This document shows, in pieces, positions 11,926 to 23,249 of a stretch of 64,000 nt of DNA. Numbering within the stretch: the first letter of the stretch is position 1; every line of letters starts with the position of its first letter. Under the pieces are notes generated by a model, which worked only from the letters and a program-made list of their open reading frames with translations, searched no databases and was not told where the DNA came from. The translations under genes and the position numbers were made by a program. The DNA lies in NCBI RefSeq assembly GCF_029784155.1, contig NC_073692.1, positions 20,837,359-20,901,358 on the forward strand, read 5' to 3'. This stretch comes from Uranotaenia lowii. Taxonomy: Eukaryota > Arthropoda > Insecta > Diptera > Culicidae.

Positions 11926-13527
11926 AAGTTCTTTTTATTAGTAAATTTCTGAAAATTTGTAAATTTGTTTTAGAAATAGGTTTTTTTTAAAGATCCATGT
12001 GGAAATTGATTTAAATGAGAAGGTTGTCCGTTTTTCAGATAAATCAAAGAAACCCCAACTCCGAGTAAAATTTCTCAATCGTCTAATGGCATAATTAGCT
12101 GACAATTTCTTTCCGACACTCCTTATATTTCCCACATGCAAGTGGATGCGTCTAAATGTAGGCTGATACCTATTTGAACAAGCGAGCAGAAAGTCAAGAG
12201 ATCTTCAACGCCACTACGCCATGGTCTACGGTCAGGTTCAGATGCGCCACTTGGCTTAAGTCGCGCTGAGTTTAACGTTGACTTTCGAGCGGTGCGGTTG
12301 TGTTTTGTGAGGTTTTGAGTTTTGTCTTGCGTTTTCCCGCGCAATCTGTCGTCTGGCTGGGGTATCTGCTGGGTACTTACAAAGTATGTAGGAAAGTGTC
12401 CAAGATCCGTGATCGAACCAGGTGAAGATGCAATCCGGATTTGCCCAAGCATGGGCAATCGAGGTGGAATAACTGTGGTTACTCAACTGTCTGGGATCAA
12501 AAGTGTGTTAGCTGACAGGTTCCGGGATGATACTTTGTGTGAAGACGACAGAATTAGCAAATTTATTATTTATGTGACTTTGAAGAAAAAAAACCTGATA
12601 AATTTGGTTCCCTAGGGTAAAATTCATGCAAAGTCAAGGTGTCTGGAAGATTGGTTGAAATCGACCCTAAAGTGTCATACCCGATGAAAACGATAGTGAT
12701 TTTGAGCTGAAAGTTTAAGCACCATCTCATAACCTATTATCACGATACCTTTTCGGCTACCGTTGGTGCTTTTAATCATTCTTGTTTTATGGGTCCCAGT
12801 AAATCTTCCCAAGATCCACAAAAAAAGGGGTCGCCGGAGGTTCAATTTGGTGCAGAAATTAAACGAAATGATGAAGTCGAAAACATGCAACCCCAACGGC
12901 GGATCTGAGAGAAAGTGTCATGTGATTATTATATTTCGGTTAACGTGAAACAAGTGACAACGTTTAGCTGGGCAGGAAGAAGAGTTGAACGAAGCAAAAA
13001 AAAAAACACGAAATGAACCATTCGAAATTGTAATTACATGGGAGGGCATAAAAAAATTAAACGTCAAAAAGGGCACACGAGTGGAGTTTTTGTGTGTGAT
13101 TTTTTTTTTCGTTTTTGATAAACCGCACTGCAACGACTGACTGAAAAGTGACTGCAGGCAGGGGTGTGGAGAAATTTAAAGCTTCGTGCATTTATGGATG
13201 TGATATTTGTTTTTTTCATTGAGTTTTGTTGAAGAGGCGCTTACAGAGGGTTTATTGATGCATTTAGTTTGGGTAAACATTGCAGTGAAGTGCGTTAAGA
13301 CCTCCATCTGAATGAAGTGATGTGATAAATGACGTGTAAATAAGAAAAGATAACCTCGTAATGGTGATTATTCGATTGCTTTGGAAATTAACATGTTGCC
13401 GATGCGAACCGAGGGCGGGAAACATAGTTAAGCGGAACACAGGAGCCTACAAGTGGAAGAAAAAATACAAAAATGTGCTGGCTGTGTGGGATTTTTCACG
13501 TTTTGCCTAAGGGCATCAAATTTTTTT
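11926..13527. other. unassigned; higher-GC patch about 12120-12520
   Basis: About 12120-12520 has more balanced base composition and overlapping short ORFs on both strands (12123-12458 minus, 12322-12615 plus). None shows a known motif. The remainder is AT-rich. It could be an old repeat or a transcribed non-coding region. Confidence 0.25.
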
Positions 13528-13707
13528 TCAACAAAAATGATGTTGATTTTTCAGTTCAATTTTTTTAATTATCCATACAAACCCAAAAGTTCAAATTTAC
13601 TCAAAAAACGTACAAAAAAAATAATAAAAAATTTACTCATGTAAACGGTATTAAAAAATTCTGCATGAAATCATGGATGAGTTTTGAACCAAAACGAAGC
13701 TTTCAAC

Positions 13708-14885
13708 CCTCATCCGTCACTGAAATTTTTTCCCGTTACAGTACTTGGAGTGTCAAATCCACACTCCTGACTATTAGTTTGTTTCTCAACCGAATTTACT
13801 AAATTTTAAGTTGATTAAGATTTTTTATCGCCGATATAATTATTGATTATATTATTTTAATGGCATTGCGGCGAGATGAACTTCTCAGGTAGAAATGTGT
13901 TAAGTAGTGAAGAATATAGCTGGACAGATGAAGCGAGTGCGCTTCGTAAAAGAAGTAGAAAGCTCAAAACTAATTTTAAGTTTTGGAAACCTCTTAATGT
14001 AACTCGAACATGTGAACCATATTTTTGTCAAGTAATGCAGCGCTAATGTAATTACACCACTAGAATCGGTATGAAATTGGCTTCCTGGTGAATATAAGTT
14101 TATTGCAAAAATCTTGCGTGAATATACTCAAAATTCTGTACAAAGTTAAATTTAAGTGCAGTAAAATCTGAAAAAAAAATTAAAATAGAGAAAAAGTTTG
14201 AAAAACAGCTACTTTTGAAAATTCTGTGTTTCGTATTTTGAAAATCTAAAAATGCAAAAATGTGCCAAATTGCATTAACTTTTCAATCCTTAAAAATAGA
14301 TCTGCTGTTACGGTTACATTGATTGAAAAGTACAGTTTTTACACCACTTTTTTACATTTTTTTGTGGTCATGATCTTGATAATATTCTTAAAAAATAAAA
14401 ATTTATGTGCTACATATAGGTTCTAACTTCAGTTTTCTTGGACACTAGCTGAATTTATTTAAAGCATTTCGTAGCTGATCTACATTCTATTTTCCAAAGC
14501 ATGTTTTTCGGATTTTTTTTCCTTAGATTTTGAATAACGGAAAACTGAAATGTTCTATGTGTATAATGCCTGAAAAACGAAATTGAGTTACGTTACGAGG
14601 TTTCCAAAACTGTTATTTTTGTTAATATCGGTTAGGAAACAAGAAAGATATAGCGGTTTTAAGCGAGGAGTGTCAAATTGACACTCAAGGTCTGATTAGG
14701 GAGTTTTTTTTTCCTGGGATTTCAGGGTGTGTCCATGGCAAAAGTTATGATGCGAAATTAAAGATTTCAAGAATTAAATCAGGGTCCTCGAAAAAAATGC
14801 ATTTTTTGGATGCACCCGAATAAAATTACAAGCCACAAAATTTCCAATTGTGTCATTTTGACACTCAAATGCGAATTAGGGTTAA
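13708..14885. mobile_element. TTAA/CCCT-ended (piggyBac-like) non-autonomous element, copy 1
   Basis: It is inserted in family A copy 2 exactly where the undisturbed copy reads AGCTTTTAAGAC. The right junction is AGGG-TTAA-GACC and the left junction is TCAA-CCCT, a TTAA with one substitution. Left end CCCTCATCCG and reverse-complemented right end CCCTAATTCG give short inverted repeats beginning CCCT, as in piggyBac elements. Further GTGTCAAATTGACACTC-like motifs occur near the ends. A 56-codon ORF (13876-14046, rich in Arg/Lys) has no recognisable domain. A second copy lies at about 61590-62820. Confidence 0.7.
13876..14046 (+). CDS. 56-aa ORF inside the piggyBac-like element, unrecognised
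   Basis: Begins MNFSGRNVLSSEEYSWTDEA and continues with a basic stretch (RKRSRKLK), ending at TAA 14044-14046. It may be a leftover N-terminal piece of the parental element's transposase, or chance. No catalytic motif is present and no promoter is evident. Confidence 0.25.
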   Translation: MNFSGRNVLSSEEYSWTDEASALRKRSRKLKTNFKFWKPLNVTRTCEPYFCQVMQR

Positions 14886-14940
14886 GACCCCAGGGTTTGA
14901 GGAATTCAAAAACGACTTAAAATCGACTCAGTCTGTTTTA

Positions 14941-16006
14941 ATACTCCTGAGCTCTGGTATTAAACTGTTATGCTTAATACGAATAAAATAAAACGAATGT
15001 GATTCCATCAAAAAGTAACCTTTTCGTAAGATTATCAAAACTTATTTGATTGCATAAAAATCATATGTTGTTTAATATCTTGAACACGTTAGAGTCTTGT
15101 TGGCATTTATGATATTCATTGTGGCTTTGTTGATGACTATTTTTGAATGTTCTCATTTCCCTAATTTATATGAAGGAACAAAATAGTAACATCACCTATT
15201 TATAGAGCTCTGATTAGAATTTTATGTTTTATAGTTGCTTCGAAACTCTATTATTGTTTACCTTATTTCTTTCTGTTTAAATTAAGAATAAAATAACAAG
15301 ACTTCTTAGGCTTTTTTCCTAATAAACATTGTTTATTGTAGGATAATGATCATGTAAATTTTTTTCAAAAATCAGTAATTTCATTTCTCAGTGAAACATT
15401 TATTTAGAATTTCTAAGGATAAGGATTCATTCACGTTTTTTTTCCAAATCAAACACAAAAAAATACATTATGTATTATTATGAGTCCAAAACGATTTTTT
15501 TTGAGAAAATTTTATCAAAATTAGTATGGAAGTTTTTTTGGAAACGATTGAAAATCTGCTAGTGGGTTTTGATGGACATTTTTTTTTTCAAATTTTTTTA
15601 CTTCATTTTTGTTGAGTAGTTCATGGATTTTAACAAAATTTGCCCGGATATTTCAGAAATTTTCAGTGATTAAATCTGAAAACATTTGCCAGGTTTTTAG
15701 ATAAAATAATCCTTGAAAGCGGGTTGGGAAAGCAAACTAGGAATTGGAAGGCCACAGATGATTACAGGTGTTTCGAAGTCCGTTTCTGATACGATCATTA
15801 TGTTTCCTTTCAAGCAAAGATAAATTTCCATGATAAATATGGTCAGCAGATTTTTCTTTTAAATTACTTCATCAAATTTTGAAAAAGGCTGATTTCGAAA
15901 GATAAACAATAAAACCATTAACAAGTGGAATGTTTTTGTTCTTGAATTGACGGCAACGAGGAAATTTGAATAATAAAGACAGAGTGAAAGATTTAGATTC
16001 CTTATC
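14941..16006. other. AT-rich intergenic DNA, nothing recognised
   Basis: Short chance ORFs only. Confidence 0.4.
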
Positions 16007-16014
16007 GACATGTC
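16007..16014. repeat. 8-mer GACATGTC flanking hAT copy 1 (left)
   Basis: Does not match the 8-mer on the right of this copy (17913-17920, GACCTGAG) but is identical to the 8-mer left of copy 2 (23242-23249). It is itself palindromic. Confidence 0.8.
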
Positions 16015-17912
16015 CAGGCTTCGGATTCATTTGAGAGCAAACACCCACGGAGCTAAAATCTGCTCTCACTCTTTAAGCGGCAAGAAGGAATGAGAAGGAG
16101 TGACCATTTGCCTCGAAGATGTCATGCTCTTAGGGAGTTCTTTTTACCTCTCGCTCCGCTCTAAAAAGATAAATGAGCGCTCTTTGGGAGTAGCTCCGCT
16201 TTAAGACAAACGTTATGAGCTGGGAATCTGGCTGGTTCGTGTTCGTTTGTTTTGGTTTGCGCCGAAGGTGTCATTTGGAAATGATTTAATATGAATAACG
16301 AAAGGTAGGACGTGTCCCCGCTGATTATTTTGTTGAGTAGAGTGGCTCAAATAAGCAGATTGTTGTGTGAAGTTTACATGCAAAATTTAAGTCAAATAGC
16401 ACAAGAAGGGCCTCTAGTTCGTAAAGAAATTTAAAATATTATCTTCGGGTAGCTATTATTTCATCAATAACCGTCAAACGGGGCATCATGCAACAGCCGG
16501 GTTAGATGCTAAATTTGTATACCACATCAAGAGGTGTTATTTTTTATTTGAATATAATGTAATTAAGTTATCATTTAATGATAACAAAATAATGATGACT
16601 AATTTCCTAACATCGTGAGATAGATTTAAGATTATTATAAATATTATGATTATCATAGAAAATTAAAAAAAATGTGCCAAAGATGTACCTACATTTTTTA
16701 AATATTTTTCCAATGTCCTTATAGCATACCTTCCCTATATCAACACTGTTGGTGTGATTTTTTTTTTGGAAAAACAGTATTTTTTTTTAAATAAATATTG
16801 GAATATTTCAGTTACTAATCTGGGCTAAAAATTCATCAAAATACAAATCAAAGATTCACCTTTTAAATCTTGATTCCATATGCTGTTATGATTGGTTCAC
16901 TTCACGCGTTTGTTAAATTCAAAATATCATCTATCATAACATGAACTTTTATGATTTAAACTAGATAATTTTTTACCCCTAAATGTATGCAGCACCTTTA
17001 TGGTTTTAAAATCATTTTTGACAGAAACTCATAACATAAACTTGTTTTGAAGATGATTTTTTACCCCTAAATGTATGCAGCACCTTTATAGTTTTAAAAT
17101 CATTTTTGACAGAAAATTGTAAAATTTTATTCGAACAAAACAAAAACCTACTGCATTTGGTGCTTTATGCGTTATGACATCAGAAATATATCTTAAACTA
17201 TAAATTTTCAAACGTTTTCATTTGATTTTTTCATTCATTGTTGTCACTTATCTAGACCTTTTTTAGAAAGGTGAAAGTCGTATGTTTTTCTCGATTTGAA
17301 AATAGCTGGGGAAGCAATAATTTTTCTGACTACGTAATGTTGATGTCCCATCAACCTTAAGCCTTTTGATTTACAAGCAGAATGATTATCTATGGACGTT
17401 AAGTTTTTAAAAGCCATTTAGGTTGATATGTGTGCAGGATTTTCTTGTTTACGATACTTCTTTCAACACCGGCCGATTTCTTTGTAAAACATATTATCTG
17501 AAAGCCTTAACTTTGACAATCGTTTTACATAAACATTGAATGTAAATTAGAGTAATAATGTTAACGTTGTTTAGGTACAAAACTAGTCTAAAATTCGTTT
17601 TGCTTACATCGTCGCATAGCCACCCCCATCAGCCAGCCAGCAGCTGGGAGCTACTTGAAGCAATCAAATATGTACCTAACTCGAAGCAATTCTGAATCGT
17701 CACACGCAAAGTTATTTCTCCCAGGGAGGCCTCTTTGGGAGGAGCGCAGAGCCTCTGAGGGAGTAAAGAGTGACTGGCGCTCCTAGCGATTCTGGCAGTA
17801 AGAGAAGCGAGAAAGAGTGGTTTTCGACTGCCAGGAGTTTGGGAGTTCCTCCTCAATGAGTGGTACTGCTCTGCCTCTTTTGAGTCGCGCCTCAGGATGC
17901 GTCCGAAGCCTG
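16015..17912 (+). mobile_element. 1898-bp non-autonomous hAT-type element, copy 1
   Basis: Ends are CAGGCTTCGGAT and, reverse-complemented at the right, CAGGCTTCGGAC. The CAG start and 8-bp flanks fit hAT. The same 1898 bp occurs inverted at 23250-25147 with very few differences noticed by eye (for example one base near 16113 and two near 17583). It encodes no transposase; the longest ORF (17629-17856 minus) has no domain. GAGCGGAGCGAGAGG and AGAGTGACTGGCGCTCC-like subterminal motifs recur near both ends and could be transposase-binding sites. An 88-bp internal direct duplication lies at about 16970-17145. A smaller element (about 16469-17460) is embedded in it. Confidence 0.85.
16469..17460. 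mobile_element. embedded element (CCGTCAAACGGGGCATCATG family) inside hAT copy 1
   Basis: Starts at CCGTCAAACGGGGCATCATG and is colinear with the free-standing copy at 28090-29052. The right terminal repeat is degraded here. Relative to the free copy it carries an extra 88-bp tandem duplication (ACCCCTAAATGTATGCAGCA blocks at about 16975 and 17063). It occurs identically in hAT copy 2, so it was acquired before the hAT element duplicated. Confidence 0.6.
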
Positions 17913-17920
17913 GACCTGAG
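17913..17920. repeat. 8-mer GACCTGAG flanking hAT copy 1 (right)
   Basis: Reverse complement of the 8-mer right of copy 2 (25148-25155, CTCAGGTC). See the inversion finding. Confidence 0.8.
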
Positions 17921-18161
17921 TCGAGATTTTTTTTCGAACATTTTTACGGCTCATTTCCAATCATTGTTTTTTAAATGCGTTACTCTTTAGTTTCTATCTT
18001 GCTGGCAGCAATTTTTGTGGTTATGATCAAGCATATTGTTTGGTTGTGTGAGGACCAGCTTTTCGTTAGGGCGAATTTAATGGACTCTCTCCGGATGCGA
18101 GGAAACACTCTTATAGCACCCCAGTGAGAGATGCAGGGCTGCAATAGACATTGAAATCTAC

Positions 18162-18877
18162 ACTCAGAGGAAATCTTATTATAAATTTCATAAGATACAT
18201 CTTATGAACCACTTTTTTGCGTCCAAACTAATTTTTCATAAGATTCTTATGAAATTCTTTCAATTTTCATACGATGTTCTTATGAAAAATAGAAGAAACG
18301 GCATTGTGAAAAAATGATAAACATATTCATTCAAAGCATCAGTTTTTTTTCATCATATAACAGTACGAAGCAATCGCCAGTTCATAGTTATTATAGATTT
18401 CCTTCATTGTTAAATGTTATTGTTATCTCCGGAATGGTAAGTTCGATTTGATGTTTTTGGTGTGAACGTTTTGGTGTGAAACTAAAATACATTATTTGTT
18501 TACTTTTCAGCAAGCTGATCGGCAAAAAACGAAAGGTCGAAGATTAAGATGCGGCAAAAAAAAAACCTTGATGGAGCCGTCTGTTGATGCGCTGCTGATG
18601 GTGACAATGAAGGATTTAATTTTAAACGAATTTGGCAAACAATAAAGTGTATGTTTTCAGCATGAAATATCGAGAATTTTTCTTATTAGAAAGTGATTTA
18701 CTGTTTCCATAGGAATCTCTTATGAAAAGCAACAACCTCTCATTGAAGTAGGCGTTCATCTTCAGAATTCATTCGCGTCATAAGACAATCTTATAAATTT
18801 CATTAATTTTTCTTATGGCGCCACTTCATAAGAGAATCTAATGGCATACATAATAGTATTTTTCTGAGTGTATCTCT
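18162..18877. mobile_element. ~715-bp TIR element (ACACTCAGA ends) with internal spliced-ORF relic
   Basis: The left end TACACTCAGAGGAAATCTTA and the reverse complement of the right end TACACTCAGAAAAATACTAT form the terminal repeat. Subterminal CATAAGA and TCTTATG motifs are repeated and inverted at both ends. Inside is a donor GTAAGT (18437-18442), an acceptor TTTCAG ending at 18510 (74-bp intron, a normal insect length), and an open frame after it that ends at TAA 18643-18645, overlapping an AATAAA. This looks like the retained last exons of a parental gene in a non-autonomous derivative. The superfamily is not assigned. Confidence 0.6.
18434..18645 (+). CDS. putative 45-aa two-exon ORF within the TIR element
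   Basis: ATG at 18434-18436 abuts the donor. After removal of 18437-18510 the frame continues with CAA and a basic segment (KTKGRRLRCGKKK), then a hydrophobic helix-like segment (VDALLMVTMKDLILNEFG), stopping at 18643-18645. It is small and unrecognised, and it could equally be the tail of a longer lost ORF. An alternative junction frame encodes GKKRKVED, resembling a nuclear localisation signal. Confidence 0.3.
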
Positions 18878-20500
18878 TTTTCAAATCTATCTCTTTCTCA
18901 AAAGCTATTGACCTCCATTTATAGCTGTTTATAACTTCTTCGCTATATCAAAACTTATCTAAACCAATGAAATGTAAGTACAAAAATCAGACTTTGGCTT
19001 TTTAAAACCTGCGGTCGGAGCCATTTTAAATAAACCAGTAAAAAATTGAATTTATCAATTTAATCAAAGTTTGTTTAACAAATAATACAAGCTATTTATT
19101 TTCCTTTAACATGCGATTTGTGAAGAAATAAATAGGTTGGTAAACAATCTAAGAACTCAGAAAAGATATAAGAAATTTATATCATTTGTAAATGCGGGAT
19201 GTCTACGGGTCAAAAACTATGCTTTTGAATTGTTTTCCTTAAAAAACACCGTTTTGAACTTAATTAAAAAAAATAATAATGCAGAAATGTTCGAAGATAG
19301 AAAAAATATAGGTGTGCAAACTTTTATTGAGATTCGATGCTCTGTAGTAAACGATAACATTTTTAATCTGAGCTGTGTTTGTTTAAAAGTTTATAGTTGT
19401 GTACAATAGTTGTGTACATAGTTGTGTTTGACTCATAGTCACCCCCATTAACCACATTTTAAACAAATTGGAATTGGAAAAATTGGAATAACTCATTATT
19501 CGGGTTGAAGTTCTTTTATATTATTAGTTATTCATTTTAAATCATTACTTTCGAAAATAAGTCATAAAAGTGTTGGCAGTTTTTTTGGAGCTTTCATAAA
19601 TAAATGAGAGATCTTGAAAGATTCATTTGAAAGAAAAACTTATTTGTGGATCAAATCAGATTGATTTTCAACTCTTGTTAATTCAATACACTCAAATTTT
19701 AGTTTAAATCTTTGTTTTAAAAGTATTCACAATATTAATAATGTTAAAAATCAGTAAAACATATTGTGAGCTGATTTTTTCTTAACTTTATGAATAAGTA
19801 TAAGTTTTTTTTATCAACAATAAACTATCAATTTATTTCATTATAAAAATCTGTAAAACAAATAAAATAAAAAATTAGAATTTTCAAAGAACGCCATTTT
19901 GAAAATGAGCTCAGATCTTATTTTATACAAGTGGTTTTCACCAGTTTTGTGTTTTGTTATGGGCAATTTTAAATTTTATTTCGTATCTTAATTCTGCATT
20001 TTGAACCTGAACAAAAATTCTGAATGCTTTTTTGAAATCGATTTCTGAATATAAATTCCAAACAAAAATTCCTAAAAATGATCAACAGAACAGACAGAAT
20101 CCTAAACCCGAAATCTCATACTAGAATATTTAATCTTCTATTTTCAATACGAATTTTTTCTTCAATTATTTATTCGTAATTCAACTAGTGAATCTGAATG
20201 AAAATTTCGAAAGATGAATGTCTGATATTTGAATATTGAATCACCATTATGGATTGTATTTTAAGATTCAATCCTGCATGAGAATTAAGAGTAAGAATTT
20301 CAAGTTAAAATTTTCGAAATGTTTTGTTATTTTTGATAATTTTTTTTCAATATTCCGAAATGATATGATATTGTCTCAATGATGAATCGAACTGAAAATC
20401 AAAAATAATAAACTGGATACAGATTCCACAATCCGGTCACAGGCAGCAAATTAAGATAACAAAAAATTAAACCATGCAGAGCATCGGAAATGATTATAAC
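18878..20500. other. AT-rich DNA, nothing recognised
   Basis: Very low G+C; only chance ORFs such as 19137-19409 plus. Confidence 0.4.
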
Positions 20501-20502
20501 CT

Positions 20503-20816
20503 AAGCTCACCAGATATTTTTCCGCATTTATCAGGGCAAATCAGGGCTTTTTTATATATAAACCTTGCAAAACCCGATTGCATTCGATTTCAAAGTTTTC
20601 AACAACTTGAAATATGGGCAATACCCAGGAAAATTATGGAATTCTCGAAAAGTTGTTTTTTTTTATCGTAACACATCGGTCAGTTTAGTTGGATGAACAT
20701 TGTAAAAAAAAAATTTTGGACGCAACATACATAATTGTTATCACCCAATTTCAATTTTTATTTGATTTTGCAAATAAAGTAAATACATTCGGGCAAAATC
20801 CGGGCAATCTGGCATC
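20503..20816. repeat. dispersed CCAGAT/CCGGGCAAA repeat (family G) copy 1
   Basis: Begins CCAGATATTTTTCCG and ends GGGCAATCTGGCATCC, a loose inverted pair. The internal text (CAAAACCCGATTGCATTCGA, TTTCAAAGTTTTCAACA) matches the repeat at 45148-45275 and resembles ends at about 61421 and 62970. Probably a degraded TIR element. Confidence 0.45.
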
Positions 20817-21137
20817 CTAAATGGGTCCTATCTTATTGAAAACAAGGAGTAAGGACTGTACCCAAAATTCATGAACCAACTTCTTTTGAGAATAACTTTT
20901 GTTAGCGTTTTTCGAGTACAGTCTTTCAATATTAATCAACTAGTAATAAAATATTTAAAGATCTATAGTAGAATTGTTAACGTGGGATGATTAACGTGGG
21001 ATGAGATTTTGAGGTTTTGGTCTTATTTCTGAGTCGAGATTGTTACTCTTGATTCACTTGAGTCGTTCATCAAAATTTGATTAAGAATTTAAAATTTTGA
21101 TTTTAGAGAAGAACATTTTGCTTGATATTTTTCGGAC
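20817..21137. other. non-coding; holds a small GTGGGATGA direct repeat
   Basis: TTAACGTGGGATGA occurs twice in tandem at about 20979-21006. Nothing else seen. Confidence 0.35.
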
Positions 21138-21200
21138 CCTCATGGGGGGGGGGGGGGGGGGGGGTTTAACCCCCAAAACACCACCTGTTCCTTCGGCCAT
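21138..21200. repeat. poly-G/TTTAACCCCC repeat copy 1
   Basis: CCTCATG followed by an uninterrupted run of about 22 G, then TTTAACCCCCAAAACACCAC. The same order of blocks is found at about 49588-49648. The run length is likely unreliable in the assembly. Confidence 0.6.
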
Positions 21201-21534
21201 GCAATAACTTATGATATTTTCTACTGATTCTTGAAAACAAAACTGTTCCTTACTTCTTCTTCGTCTTCTGATTCTATTCGCCGATGCTATTTTTAGCACG
21301 ACTCGGAACTGCCTTATCGACTAGCTCCAATATTGGTCCAGTTACAAAGACCATATGACCAACGTTTCTGTTTATATTCCGTGGAATTTACAATCTTTTA
21401 CACTCCGTAGAGATATTTTGCATTCGTTTATACTCAGTACAGCTTACTATTCTATTTATGCTCCTTCGTGTATTGCATTTTTCGTTGTTCGTGTATTCAT
21501 TTTAACATCTGTGGACTTACAAAATTTCCTTAAC

Positions 21535-21616
21535 CTAGTTGGAGGCAGCGGGATTCGATCACTGACAGTCTGATTACGAACCAGACAGGCTAGCCATTAG
21601 GCTAAACAACCGCCCT
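21535..21616 (-). repeat. tRNA-like sequence (SINE head or tRNA pseudogene)
   Basis: On the minus strand it begins GGGCGGTTGTTTAGCCTAAT, with an A-box-like TTTAGCCTAATGG. It has a possible anticodon stem (TCTGG/TCAGA) with loop TTCGTAA, and a B-box-like GATCGAATCCC. The acceptor stem does not close well (GGGCGGT against the 3' side), so a functional tRNA gene is unlikely. A tRNA-derived SINE head is the better reading. Confidence 0.5.
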
Positions 21617-23241
21617 TGTTCCATGCTAAGCGAATCTTAATGCATGTTTCTTGCATGTATCTGACAGGAAAAGAACTTTGTAATGTGTTGATATGATCTT
21701 AACTTAACTCATTTGAAAAAAAAAACCAGATTTTGCCTGGTTTTATTCTCTTTATTTTCCAAACCAAACAAATAAAACTAATTGAGTTTTTATAATTTTT
21801 TGTTCATGCGTCCTATACTAAAGTTTTTGAGCAAGTTTAATGAACATAAAAATGAAAGGGTTTTAAGAAGCCTAAATACGTTTTCAAACCTGCTGTTAAA
21901 ATTTACATTCTTGATCCAGTTTTTTTTACAGATTTCATGGATTATCTTGTTTCAATTTGGATGCCACTGGTAAAGGCTTTCTTAAACTGATTCATGAAAA
22001 TCTTTGACTTGGGTAATGTGGATTGCTTATTTTCAAGTACCGTAAAACGGGGTAAGATTGATCACTTTTTTCAGTATTCCTCGAAAATTTTTATCTGATA
22101 AGGGCAATATGGCATTTTTTATATTTTTAAAACTAAAACTGCACTTCTAAGTATGAATGTAAAACATGGTTGCAGAAATTTATTAGACTACTTTAAATTT
22201 CATTTAAAAATAGATTTCGTCTTTGTTTAAAATTTGATGCTTTGGGGTAACATTGATGTCTCTATTTTGAGGATTTTAACGAGTTTTCTTGATCATAAAG
22301 GATAATCATAAAGGACGCCAGATAAAGTTATTTATTTGCCTGTTTATAACCTAAACGACTTGTAATGACCTTATAAGAACACAAATGCTAAGAATAAGTT
22401 TGAAAGGGCTTTTATAGATCAAAACAGGTTTATAAGATGGTATTTCAAACCATTTGCATATCCACTATCATTTACAAATATATTAATGTTTTATAAGGCC
22501 CTGAAAGAGCATAATAAAAATCAAATCAAATAAATTTATTGCTGTTATATAAGTTGGATATTTTATACGCTTATAGATGTCCTGGAGGCCAGTTGTAAAA
22601 AGGTTGCCCATTAATGCGTTTTAAAACAATAAAAGATCATATAAATCGTTTATAAACTATCGTTAAAGAATTATAAAACCAAAATGGATTTTAAGTGTTA
22701 CTTGGGATACAAAACACCTTCGTAATATTTACAAATGCTAGTAATTGATAAACTACGGCAGTCGTGTGTTAAGGCCAATCAAAAATGAAAATCGAAAGAT
22801 GGACCATGATGCTGCATAAATTAAGGGGTCAAATTTTTTAACATTACTTATGAAATTTTAACTAAAAAAAACGAAATACTGCCTTCCTTCAATTCTTTAG
22901 GCCCTCGAACTATTACCCTTGAATTTTTCCATCAAACTTCACCATTCGATGGGGTTTCTAGCCTTTTGTCCTTGTTACTCTTACAAAACGTCCCTTTTTT
23001 TAAATATCAAAAATTTTCTTCAAAATACATCAAAAACTACACCAAAACTATAAATTTTCTAAGAAAAAAACTGTCACATAAATCAACCAGCTGCTTCTTG
23101 ACGCTTTCATTTCATCAGGAAGGGTGTTTATTTGCGAGCCTTCGAAAAAATAGATATTTCAAGATTTCATCAATTAACGTTTTTATTTACATTTGAAATT
23201 TTCAAAAACAAACCAAGTATTTCCCAAGATTTTGAAACTGA
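21617..23241. other. AT-rich DNA; one ACGGGGTAAGATTGATCAC repeat end
   Basis: At about 22041-22067 a CCGTAAAACGGGGTAAGATTG motif looks like the end of a repeat whose partner end I did not find. No coding signal. Confidence 0.35.
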
Positions 23242-23249
23242 GACATGTC
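23242..23249. repeat. 8-mer GACATGTC flanking hAT copy 2 (left)
   Basis: Identical to the 8-mer left of copy 1, not to the 8-mer on the other side of copy 2. Confidence 0.8.

Larger units (their letters stand above)
13528..14940. mobile_element. hAT foldback family A copy 2 (one arm), interrupted by a TTAA element
   Basis: 13528-13707 matches one arm of the 817-bp element (AAATGATGTTGATTTTTCAG and CATGGATGAGTTTTG). 14882-14936 continues it (AAGACCCCAGGGTTTGAGG) to the terminal GACTCAGTCT. The two parts are separated by the insertion at 13708-14881. The other arm is missing, so this is a truncated copy. The left edge is approximate. Confidence 0.7.

Noticed and set aside
17629..17856. 75-codon ORF repeated at 23132-23533 as a conserved protein
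   Set aside because: Identity comes from the duplicated hAT element; the longer version crosses the element boundary, and no motif is present.
21535..21616. Functional tRNA gene (anticodon CGT)
   Set aside because: Box motifs are present but the acceptor stem does not pair and surroundings look like a SINE.
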